From positions 3,853,148-3,917,147 of the forward strand of contig NZ_JACCBJ010000001.1 of the NCBI RefSeq assembly GCF_013408745.1: a stretch of 64,000 nucleotides of DNA. Direction: 5' to 3'. Shown piece after piece: positions 8,772-16,276 of the stretch. Origin of the DNA: Leifsonia soli (lineage in GTDB: Bacteria; Actinomycetota; Actinomycetes; Actinomycetales; Microbacteriaceae). A program made the position numbers and the translations under genes. Positions within the stretch are counted from its first letter, which is position 1. Each line of letters begins with the position of its first letter. Under the pieces are notes generated by a model. That model saw only the letters and a program-made list of their open reading frames with translations, did not search any database and was not told where the DNA came from.

Positions 8772-9704
8772 TCAGGCGGTGGCGAGCAGCTCCGCGACGG
8801 CGGCGTCGTCCGTCCACGCGCGCGCCCAGTGCCCCTGCTCGGCCGGGCCCGGGTCGTCGGGCGTCACGAGCACGTCGGGCGACCGCCGGTAGCGCTCGGG
8901 ATCGAGCTCGAAGGCCTCCGAGTGCGGGTCGGGCGCCGCGCGCACCAGCAGCTGCGTGTACGGGTGGATCGGGTTGAGGATGACGTCGCTCGACGGCCCG
9001 CGCTCGACCACCCGGCCGTGGCGCATGACCACGATCTGCGTCGAGAAGTGCCGGGCGGTCGCCAGGTCGTGCGTGATGTACAGCACCGCGAGATTCCGCT
9101 GCCTCTTGAGGTCGTCGAGCAGCTGCAGGATCTCCAGCCGGATGGAGACGTCCAGCATCGACACCGGCTCGTCGGCGATCAGCACCTCGGGCTGCGGGGC
9201 GAGTGCCCGGGCGATCGCGATGCGCTGACGCTGGCCGCCGGAGAGCTCGTGCGGGTACTTGGCCAGGATCTCGGCCGCCGGCCCCAGGTTGACCGAGTCG
9301 AGCAGCCGACGCAGCTCGCGCTCCTCCTCCGCGCGGGTGCGGACGATCCCGTGGATGCGCAGCGGCCGCACCAGCTGGTGCCGGATCGGCAGCGACGGGT
9401 TGAGCGAGGAGAACGGGTCCTGGAACACCATCTGGACGCGCTTGCGGTACCGCTTGGTGGCGCGGTGGCCGGAGCCGATGCGCTCGCCGTCGAGTGTGAT
9501 GTCGCCGGCGGTCGGGTCGACGAGCCGGATGAGCATCTTGGCGATGGTCGACTTGCCGCTCCCCGACTCGCCGACGAGCGCGACCGACTCCCCGGGACGC
9601 ACGACGAGCGAGACGTCGTCGACCGCTTTCAGGATGTGCGGGCGCAGGCCGCTCCCGCGGATCTGGTAGTCCTTGGCCAGATGGAGCGCTTCGAGCGTCG
9701 TCAT
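8772..9704 (-). CDS. Dpp/Opp-type ABC transporter ATP-binding protein (DppF-like)
   Basis: A 310-residue ATPase of the second Dpp-type importer. Motifs: Walker A GESGSGKST, QMVFQDPFSSLNP Q-loop region, signature LSGGQRQRIAIARAL, Walker B VLIADEPVSMLD, H-loop YITHDLATAR. The start ATG at 9704 overlaps the stop of the DppD-like gene (ATGA). Unlike the first importer's DppF it lacks the C-terminal Cys-pair region and the Pro/Thr tail, ending shortly after the NPIHPYTQLL helix. It is the last gene of the minus-strand importer operon that begins at 14298. Confidence 0.95.
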   Translation of the reverse strand: MTTLEALHLAKDYQIRGSGLRPHILKAVDDVSLVVRPGESVALVGESGSGKSTIAKMLIRLVDPTAGDITLDGERIGSGHRATKRYRKRVQMVFQDPFSSLNPSLPIRHQLVRPLRIHGIVRTRAEEERELRRLLDSVNLGPAAEILAKYPHELSGGQRQRIAIARALAPQPEVLIADEPVSMLDVSIRLEILQLLDDLKRQRNLAVLYITHDLATARHFSTQIVVMRHGRVVERGPSSDVILNPIHPYTQLLVRAAPDPHSEAFELDPERYRRSPDVLVTPDDPGPAEQGHWARAWTDDAAVAELLATA

Positions 9705-10564
9705 GCGAGCGCCTCCTCTCCTCGTTCGATGTCGACATAGCGCGTGCCCGTGAGCGGCACGTCGCCGCGGAGGCTGGGGAAGGACCGCAGCAGGTGCCGG
9801 GTGTACTCGTGGCCGGCGCCGTCGAGCAGAGCCTGCGGGGTGTTCTCCTCCACGAGCCGGCCGGACAGCATGACGCCGACCCGGTCGCTGATCTCGAGCA
9901 GGAGACCGAGGTCGTGGGTGATGAACAGCACGGCGAAGCCGAACTCGCTGCGCAGGCGGTCGATCTCCTCCAGGATGTTGCGCTGCACCACCACGTCGAG
10001 CGCCGTCGTCGGCTCGTCCATGATGATCAGCCGGGGCCGCAGGGCCAGCGCCATGGCGATCATGACGCGCTGACGCATCCCGCCGCTCAGCTCGTGGGGG
10101 TAGCTCTTCAGCCGGTCGACCGGGATGCCGACGGTGCGGAGCAGCTCGGCGGCCCGCTCCCGGCGCTCCGAGCGGCTCAGTCCCGCGCGGTGGTCCACGA
10201 AGACGTCCTCGATCTGCGAGCCGATCCTGTGCACGGGGTTGAGCGCGTTCATGGCACCCTGGAAGACCATCGAGATCTCCTGCCAGCGGAAGGCGCGCAG
10301 CTCGCGGCCGTCGAGGCCGAGGATGTCGGTCGTCCCGCCGTCCTCGCGGCGCCACTCGATGGAGCCGCCGCTGATCTGGGCGGGCGGTTGCAGCAGCCGC
10401 GTCACCGTGTAGGCGAGTGTCGACTTGCCGCAGCCCGATTCGCCCGCCAGGCCGACGATCTCGCCGGGGTGGATGTCGAGCGAGACGCCGTCGACGGCCC
10501 GCACCGGCCGGTCCGTGGCGTAGTCGACGGTCAGGTCGTGGATGCGCAGCAGCGGGTCGCTCAT
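9701..10564 (-). CDS. Dpp/Opp-type ABC transporter ATP-binding protein (DppD-like)
   Basis: A 287-residue ATPase partner of the DppF-like protein. It shows Walker [10 protein letters not shown], signature [15 protein letters not shown], Walker [13 protein letters not shown] and H-loop FITHDLGLL. It closely resembles the C-terminal half of the fusion at 220-2289, including [18 protein letters not shown] and TTDILGLD stretches, but here it is a separate protein. The start at 10564 overlaps the permease stop by 4 bp. It also ends early, without the Cys-rich Opp tail. Confidence 0.95.
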   Translation of the reverse strand: MSDPLLRIHDLTVDYATDRPVRAVDGVSLDIHPGEIVGLAGESGCGKSTLAYTVTRLLQPPAQISGGSIEWRREDGGTTDILGLDGRELRAFRWQEISMVFQGAMNALNPVHRIGSQIEDVFVDHRAGLSRSERRERAAELLRTVGIPVDRLKSYPHELSGGMRQRVMIAMALALRPRLIIMDEPTTALDVVVQRNILEEIDRLRSEFGFAVLFITHDLGLLLEISDRVGVMLSGRLVEENTPQALLDGAGHEYTRHLLRSFPSLRGDVPLTGTRYVDIERGEEALA

Positions 10565-11565
10565 GCGGCGGCTCCCTTCGGTGCGGTGGAGCGGGAACGC
10601 GAGCGCTTGGCGATGGCCGCCGTCCGCAGGCGCGGGTTGATCCGCTCGTCGATCGAGAAGTTGATCAGGCCGAGGGCGGCGCCGAGGATGGCGATGCACA
10701 GCCCGGGCGGCACGAACCACCACCAGGCGCCGAGCGTGATCGCCTGAGCGTTCTGGGCGAAGAACAGGATGCTGCCCCAGCTCTTGCCGCCCGGCGCGCC
10801 GAGCCCGAGGAAGGAGAGCCCCGCTTCGGCGAGGATCGCGCCGAGGGCGCCGAAGACGAACTGGCTGGCGATGATCGGCATGAGGTTCGGGAGGATCTCG
10901 CGCAGCATGATGCGCCAGCTCGACTCGCTGGCGACGCGCGCAGCATCCACGTAGTCGCGCGAGCGCACCGAGAGCGTCTGCGCTCGGAGCACGCGGGCCG
11001 CGCCCGCCCACGACACCAGTGCGATCACGATGGCGATCACGACGATGTCGCGCGACTCCACGTAGTCGGTCACGATGATGAGGAGAGGCAGCCCGGGGAT
11101 GACCAGGAAGACGTTGCTGATGAGCGACGACAGGTTGTCCCAGAACCCGCCGAGGAACGCGCCGCCGATGCCGAACAGCATCGAGAGCACGACCGTGATC
11201 GCTCCGGCGACGACGCCGATGACGACCGAACCCGTCGTTCCCGCGTAGACCTGCGCGAAGACGTCCTGCCCGATGTTGGTCGTGCCGAACCAGTGGTCCG
11301 CGCTGGGCGGCTGGAGCCCGACCGGACTCGACTGATTGGGGTTCGGCACGAGGAACGGGGCGGTCAGGGCCACCAGCGCGAAGAAGGCGCAGATGGCGAT
11401 CCCGACCCAGAACTTCCAGCCTCGCGAGGTGCGGCGGCGGTCGCCGCGGCGGGGGCGTCCCGCCGCGCGGAGGAAGCCGGTGCGTGCCGCCGCGGTGTCG
11501 TCGTCCGCGTCCGGCTCCGAGCCGGACAGCCCCGGGTCGGCGAGTTCTTGCTGCGTGAAGCTCAT
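10561..11565 (-). CDS. Dpp/Opp-type ABC transporter permease (DppC-like)
   Basis: A 334-residue membrane subunit with six predicted helices and the EAA loop (YVDAARVASESS). Before the first helix there is a long charged N-terminal extension of about 55 residues (acidic, then RRGDRRR), probably cytoplasmic. The C-terminal INFSIDERINPRLR motif matches the same point in the fused permease at about residue 285-298 of the 220-2289 protein, where the linker to the ATPase begins. The ATG at 11565 has an AGGAG ribosome site in the 8-bp gap after the DppB-like gene. Confidence 0.94.
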   Translation of the reverse strand: MSFTQQELADPGLSGSEPDADDDTAAARTGFLRAAGRPRRGDRRRTSRGWKFWVGIAICAFFALVALTAPFLVPNPNQSSPVGLQPPSADHWFGTTNIGQDVFAQVYAGTTGSVVIGVVAGAITVVLSMLFGIGGAFLGGFWDNLSSLISNVFLVIPGLPLLIIVTDYVESRDIVVIAIVIALVSWAGAARVLRAQTLSVRSRDYVDAARVASESSWRIMLREILPNLMPIIASQFVFGALGAILAEAGLSFLGLGAPGGKSWGSILFFAQNAQAITLGAWWWFVPPGLCIAILGAALGLINFSIDERINPRLRTAAIAKRSRSRSTAPKGAAA

Positions 11566-11573
11566 GGGGACTC

Positions 11574-12557
11574 CTAGTTCGCCAGGCGGGTGCGCGGGTC
11601 GATGAAGCCGTAGACGAGGTCGACGACGAGGTTCGCGCCGAGCACGGCCAGGGTGATGATGAGGAACAGCGCCTGCATCAGCGGGTAGTCGTTGTTCTGC
11701 ACGGCGGTCAGCAGGGTGAAGCCGACGCCCGGGTAGCCGAACACGCTCTCGGTGACCACGGAGCCGTTGACGATGAAGCCGAGCGACATGGCGAATCCGG
11801 CGACGCTGGGCAGCAGGGCGTTCCGCATCGCGTACGAGCCGAAGACCCGGCCGGGACGCAGGCCCTTGGCGCGTGCCGTGACCACGTAGTCCTCGGCCAT
11901 CGTCGACACCATCATGTTGCGGGTGCCGAGCAGCTGGCCCGAGACGGACGCGAGGATGATCGTGATCGCGGGCAGGGCGCCGTAGACGATCACCGAGCCG
12001 ATGAACTCCGGTGTGAACCCGGGCGCGATGTTCAGGTCGTAGCCTCCGCTCACCGGGAACCAGTGCAGGATCGAGCCGAACACGTAGACGAGCACGAGGG
12101 CGAGCCAGAAGTAGGGGATCGCCGAGAAGAACGTGGAGGCCGGCAGGATCGCGTCCGTCCAGGTCCCGCGTCGCCAGCCGAGCCACGAGCCGAAGACCAC
12201 GCCGATCACGTAGCTGATGACGGTCGCGAGTCCGACCAGCGCGAGCGTCCACGGCAGAGCCTGCATGACGACGTCGATCGCGGGGGTGGGGTAGTAGCTG
12301 ACGGAGAGGCCGAACTGGCCCGTGAAGATGTTGTGCAGGTACTGGCCGTACTGCACGATCAGCGGATCGTGCGAGACGCCGAACTGCAGTTCGAGGGCGT
12401 GCCGGGCTTCCGGCGGCATCGGGGCGACGCCCTGCGTCTTGGCGAGGATGACATCCACCGGGCTGCCCTTGACCAGCCGGGGGAGCAGGAAGTTGAGGGT
12501 GATCGCGATCCAGCCCGCGATCAGGTAGAAGCCGAGCTTGTTGAGGTAGTAGCGCAT
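11574..12557 (-). CDS. Dpp/Opp-type ABC transporter permease (DppB-like)
   Basis: A 327-residue membrane subunit. It begins with a short helix (FYLIAGWIAITLNFLLPRL), then a periplasmic-type loop with the family pattern VSYYPTPAI, then five further helices. The EAA loop reads YVVTARAKGLRPGRVF, and the end (SVFGYPGVG ... DPRTRLAN) matches the truncated permease at the window's left edge, showing that the two importers are paralogues. It sits directly behind the binding-protein gene, separated by 64 bp that contain a strong stem-loop. Confidence 0.95.
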   Translation of the reverse strand: MRYYLNKLGFYLIAGWIAITLNFLLPRLVKGSPVDVILAKTQGVAPMPPEARHALELQFGVSHDPLIVQYGQYLHNIFTGQFGLSVSYYPTPAIDVVMQALPWTLALVGLATVISYVIGVVFGSWLGWRRGTWTDAILPASTFFSAIPYFWLALVLVYVFGSILHWFPVSGGYDLNIAPGFTPEFIGSVIVYGALPAITIILASVSGQLLGTRNMMVSTMAEDYVVTARAKGLRPGRVFGSYAMRNALLPSVAGFAMSLGFIVNGSVVTESVFGYPGVGFTLLTAVQNNDYPLMQALFLIITLAVLGANLVVDLVYGFIDPRTRLAN

Positions 12558-12579
12558 GAGGTGGTCCCGCCGGGTCGGG

Positions 12580-12614
12580 GCGCGGGGCGGCGGCCGGTCA
12601 CCGCCACCCCGCGC
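12580..12614 (-). terminator. Stem-loop between binding-protein and permease genes
   Basis: Arms 12580-12593 and 12601-12614 (14 nt, one mismatch) flank a 7-nt loop in the 64-bp gap after the binding-protein stop (12622). It is very GC-rich and lacks a U-tract, so it probably stabilises the upstream mRNA or attenuates read-through into the permease genes. Confidence 0.65.
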
Positions 12615-12621
12615 CGAGGGG

Positions 12622-14298
12622 TCACTTGACGGGCTTCAGCGACTTGGCGATGTAGCCGATGTTGCCGGAGAGCCAGTTGGACGGGGTCGCCCACAGGTTG
12701 TCCGGTGTGGGCATCCCGGTGAAGTACTGGTCGCGGTAGGTGGTCACCGCGCCGTTCTGGCTGAGGATGATGTACGGCTGGTTCTCGGCGAAGTAGGTGC
12801 CGAGCGCCTGGTAGGCGCTGGTCAGCTGCGCCGGGTCGTTGGTGCCGCCCGCCTCGGCGATCAGCTGGTCCACCTTCGGGTCCTGGAAGCGGACGAAGTT
12901 GGCGTTGGCCGGCTTGCCGACCGGTGCCGTCTTGGCCGAGTCCAGGCTGTCGCTGAACTGCTGGAAGGGATTCGGGCCGGTCGGGATGCGGTCGTCCAGC
13001 AGGTCGAACGAGCCGTTCTGGCGAGCGGTCGAGTAGGCGCCGAGCGATAGCTCCTCCGGGGTGGCCTGCACGCCGATCTTCTGGAAGTCCTGCACCAGCA
13101 GCTGGTTGGCGGTGATCGTGTCGGTGTAGCCGGTGACGGTCGTGATCTTCAACTTCACCGGCTGGCCGTCCTTGCCGATCAGGTTGCCGGAGCCGTCGTA
13201 GGAGTAGCCGGCGTCGGTGAGGATCTTCTTGGCCTTGTCCACATCCTGGTCGAGCGTCTTGCCCTTGTAGTCGGCCGGGATGTAGGCCTCGTCCCGCGGC
13301 TGCAGGAGGCTCGTCGGGTTGGCCGGGGTGTCGGTGCCGCCGAACGCCTGCTTGATGATGGCGTCGCGGTCGATGGACAGGCTCAGCGCCTGACGGAAGG
13401 CGAGGTCGTTGAACGGCGCCTTGCTGAGGTTCGGCATCAGCACCTTGATGTCGGCGGGGATCGACGTGTACTTGTTGTACTTCTTGTCCTTGTCGACGAA
13501 CGACTTCTGGACGTCCTGCAGCGCGATGCCGGCCCAGTCGATCTGACCCGCGTTGAGCGAGTTGAGCGCTGCGGCGTTGCCGGTGGAGGTGACCAGCCGG
13601 ATGCCGGGGATCGCCGGCTGCCCCTTCTGGTAGTAGTCCTTGTTGGCCGTGAGGGTCACCGACTGCGGCGTGAACTGGCCGAAGTCGAAGGCGCCGGTGC
13701 CGATCGGCTTCTGGTTGGTCGTCTTCGCCGGGTCGGAGATGGACGACCAGATGTGCTCCGGCACGATGAAGGTGAGGCCGAGCAGGCGGTACTCGTTGGG
13801 GTAGTCCGGCTGGCTGAGCGTGATGGTGACGTGGGTGTCGTCGACGGCCTTCGCCTCGGCGATCTTGAGGCCGTAGAGGTTGAGCTCCGGCTTCTCCTTG
13901 AGCAGGGTGTAGGTGTAGGCGACGTCGGCCGCGGTGAACGGCTTGCCGTCCTGCCACTTCACGCCGTCGCGCAGGGTCACGGTGTAGGTGAGGCCGTCGG
14001 GCGACACGGTGTACTCGGTGCCGAGCCAGGGCTGCGGCTTCTCGTTCTTGGCGGAGTTGAAGTAGAACAGCGGCTCGTAGACCGCGCCGAGGACGGCGCC
14101 GTTCGCACCGTAGGCGACGTCGGCGACGAACGGGTTGAAGTTGTTCGTCAGGTTGCCGGGGTTGCCGGAGTACACGTTCAGGAGGCGGGAGCTGCTGGAG
14201 GCGCCGCTCCCGGCGCATCCCGTGATGATCAGCGTGGCGGCCGCCACCGTCGCGAGAGCCGCAGCCACTCGCATCTTCATCGACTTGCGTGGTCGCAC
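12622..14298 (-). CDS. Extracellular solute-binding lipoprotein, family 5
   Basis: A 558-residue binding lipoprotein for the second Dpp-type importer. The GTG at 14298 is chosen because GAGGAG lies 6 nt upstream; it gives a signal peptide (MRPRKSMKMR then a hydrophobic core) with lipobox ending at Cys28 (ITGC). A longer in-frame ATG at 14355 lacks a ribosome site and would add hydrophilic residues before the signal. Family features: NPFVADVAYG, WQDGKPFTAADVAYTYTLL, and NLSKAPFNDLAFRQAL. It is divergent from the Gfo/Idh operon at 14465 across a 166-bp regulatory gap, so importer and enzymes are probably co-regulated. Confidence 0.93.
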   Translation of the reverse strand: MRPRKSMKMRVAAALATVAAATLIITGCAGSGASSSSRLLNVYSGNPGNLTNNFNPFVADVAYGANGAVLGAVYEPLFYFNSAKNEKPQPWLGTEYTVSPDGLTYTVTLRDGVKWQDGKPFTAADVAYTYTLLKEKPELNLYGLKIAEAKAVDDTHVTITLSQPDYPNEYRLLGLTFIVPEHIWSSISDPAKTTNQKPIGTGAFDFGQFTPQSVTLTANKDYYQKGQPAIPGIRLVTSTGNAAALNSLNAGQIDWAGIALQDVQKSFVDKDKKYNKYTSIPADIKVLMPNLSKAPFNDLAFRQALSLSIDRDAIIKQAFGGTDTPANPTSLLQPRDEAYIPADYKGKTLDQDVDKAKKILTDAGYSYDGSGNLIGKDGQPVKLKITTVTGYTDTITANQLLVQDFQKIGVQATPEELSLGAYSTARQNGSFDLLDDRIPTGPNPFQQFSDSLDSAKTAPVGKPANANFVRFQDPKVDQLIAEAGGTNDPAQLTSAYQALGTYFAENQPYIILSQNGAVTTYRDQYFTGMPTPDNLWATPSNWLSGNIGYIAKSLKPVK

Positions 14299-14381
14299 TG
14301 CATTCTCCTCGGGTTCGGGGTGATGGATTGACCGCGAGCATACATAGCGGTCCATAGAGGTAGCAAGAGGTATTTTGTTTC

Positions 14382-14410
14382 TGGTCTATTACGGGTTTCG
14401 GTATAGACCA
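14382..14410. promoter_or_regulatory. GntR/HutC-type operator in divergent promoter region
   Basis: The 166-bp gap 14299-14464 separates the binding-protein gene (minus) from the Gfo/Idh operon (plus). It contains an inverted repeat TGGTCTAT (14382-14389) and ATAGACCA (14403-14410). The right half includes GTATAGAC (14401-14408), an exact match to the HutC-subfamily core GTMTAKAC. For the minus gene a TTGCTA and TATGCT pair (18-bp spacing on that strand) is a possible promoter. The HutC-type regulator encoded at 15502 is the obvious candidate to bind here. Confidence 0.65.
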
Positions 14411-14464
14411 ATGGCGTACCACATGGCTACTATGGCGATCACACCCGTTCCAGCAGGAGGAAAT

Positions 14465-15505
14465 GTGATTCGAGTAGGACTCCTCGGTTCCGGCTTCATC
14501 GCCGACACGTACGCGGACGCCCTCCAAGACGTCCGCGGGGCCGAGCTCGTCGCCACCTACTCGCGCGACCTCGCCCGCGCTCAGGCCTTCGCCGAGAAGT
14601 GGGGCCCCATCCGGCGTCAGTACGACGACATGGCTGCCCTGTGCGCCGACCCGGAGATCGACCTCGTCGTCATCGCGCTCCCCAACGAGGTGCACGTCGA
14701 GGCGGTCCGCATCGCCGCGGCCGCGGGCAAGGGCATCGTGTGCACAAAGCCGCTCGCCCGCACCGGAGCAGAGGCTGCAGAGATCCTCCGCATCGTCCGC
14801 GACGCCGGTGTCTGGCACGGCTACGCCGAGAGCTCGGTCTTCTCGCCGAACATCGCGAAAGCCCACCAGATGGTCGTCGCCGGTGCGATCGGCGACCCCC
14901 TCACCATGCGGGCGCGGGAGGCGCACTCCGGTCCGCACGCCCCGCACTTCTGGGACGCCGAGACGGCAGGCGGGGGAGCCCTGCTCGATATGGGCTGCCA
15001 CACGGTCGAGTCCGCACGCCACTTCTTCGGGAAGGACAACCCGGTCACCGAGGTCTTCGCGTGGGGCGCCACGATGGCCCACGCGGACAAGACCACCGGA
15101 GAGGACACGGCCATCGCCCTCCTCAAGTTCGCGGGCGGTCAGCTGGCGCAGATCGAGTCGTCGTGGATCGAGAAGGGCGGCATGCAGTTGCGGCACGAGC
15201 TCGTCGGCACCGCCGGCCGGCTCGTCACGGACACCTCTCACACGCCCGTCTGGGGATTCATCGAGAACCCCGCCGGCTACCTGGTCGAGAAGGCGGACGC
15301 CGAGACGGGATGGGTGTATCCGGTCCCGGAAGAGGCCAGGGCCTACGGCTTCAGCCAGGAGATGCGGCATTTCGTCGAGCGCTTCGCCGAGGGGCGGGAG
15401 CCGGATGAGACGTTCGACGACGGCTTCGTCGTCAACTGCATCCTCGACGCCTGCTACGCCTCGATGCGTTCGGGCGTCTGGGAGACGGTGAGCCTCGCGC
15501 GATGA
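14465..15505 (+). CDS. Gfo/Idh/MocA-family oxidoreductase
   Basis: A 346-residue NAD(P)-dependent sugar oxidoreductase and first gene of the region-3 operon. The GTG at 14465 follows AGGAGG (14455-14460) and puts the Rossmann glycine motif GLLGSGFIA at residue 5. The catalytic-lysine motif is CTKPLAR in place of the usual EKP, and the substrate-domain motif GGGALLDMGCH keeps the family's Asp and His. Relatives oxidise sugars, polyols or glycosides, commonly at C2 or C3. It overlaps the GntR gene by 4 bp (ATGA). A second Gfo/Idh in the same operon (19002) differs in its active site, suggesting sequential or opposite oxidations. Confidence 0.9.
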   Translation: MIRVGLLGSGFIADTYADALQDVRGAELVATYSRDLARAQAFAEKWGPIRRQYDDMAALCADPEIDLVVIALPNEVHVEAVRIAAAAGKGIVCTKPLARTGAEAAEILRIVRDAGVWHGYAESSVFSPNIAKAHQMVVAGAIGDPLTMRAREAHSGPHAPHFWDAETAGGGALLDMGCHTVESARHFFGKDNPVTEVFAWGATMAHADKTTGEDTAIALLKFAGGQLAQIESSWIEKGGMQLRHELVGTAGRLVTDTSHTPVWGFIENPAGYLVEKADAETGWVYPVPEEARAYGFSQEMRHFVERFAEGREPDETFDDGFVVNCILDACYASMRSGVWETVSLAR

Positions 15506-16275
15506 CGACGACACCGACCACGACGGGCGTCGTCCGGACCGACTACCCGGACCCGCTCTGGATGCAGGCGGCCGACTCGCTGCGCGAGCGGATCTCCTCC
15601 GGCTCGCTGCCCGCGGGCGCGCGCCTGCCACCCGAGCGCGAGCTCTGCCTGACGCTCGGGATCAGCCGGGTCACTCTCCGCAAGGCGCTGCAAGCTCTCG
15701 TGGAGGACGGCGCGCTCGCGCCGTCGCACGGCCGAGGCTGGTACGTGTCCGGCGAGAGCGATCAGCGCAACGAGTGGCCGAACAGCCTCGAGTCCTTCAG
15801 CGAGACGGCCGAGCGGATGGGGCTGGCGGCGAGCTCGCGCGTGCTGCAGGCGAGCGTCGCCCCCTCCACCATCGACGACGCCGAGCTGCTCGGCATCGCC
15901 CCGGGCCTCCCGATCTTCCGCCTGGGCCGCGTGCGGATGCTCGGCGGCGTGCCGATCGCCCTCGACTGGGCGCTCATCCCGGCCGCCCTGCTTCCGGACG
16001 CCGAGAGCTACGACTTCGAGACCTCCTCGCTGTACGAGGCGCTCACCGAGACCGGCAACGAGCTCGCCAACGCGGAGACGACCATCGAGGCCCGCGAGGC
16101 GAGCGCCGACGTCGCCGGCCAGCTCGGCGTCCAGCCCGGAACGCCGACCCTCGTGATGCACCAGGTGGTGCGCAACCGGTCGGAGCGGGCGGTGCTCGCC
16201 TCGACCGTGCAGTACGCGGGCGACCGCTATCGCCTGCGCACCTACTTCTCCCGCCACAACAGAACGGAGTCCTGA
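15502..16275 (+). CDS. GntR-family regulator with UTRA domain (HutC type)
   Basis: A 257-residue repressor-type regulator, with winged helix at about residues 20-85 (PPERELCLTLGISRVTLRKAL pattern) and a UTRA ligand-binding domain behind it. It is a close paralogue of the regulator at 7690. It lies inside the operon, starting in the stop codon of the Gfo/Idh gene and ending 1 bp before the amine oxidase start, so it is probably autoregulated from the promoter at 14382-14464, where a HutC-consensus site is present. The inducer is likely a sugar or amino-sugar intermediate; this is inference from the context. Confidence 0.92.
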   Translation: MTTTPTTTGVVRTDYPDPLWMQAADSLRERISSGSLPAGARLPPERELCLTLGISRVTLRKALQALVEDGALAPSHGRGWYVSGESDQRNEWPNSLESFSETAERMGLAASSRVLQASVAPSTIDDAELLGIAPGLPIFRLGRVRMLGGVPIALDWALIPAALLPDAESYDFETSSLYEALTETGNELANAETTIEAREASADVAGQLGVQPGTPTLVMHQVVRNRSERAVLASTVQYAGDRYRLRTYFSRHNRTES

Positions 16276-16276
16276 C

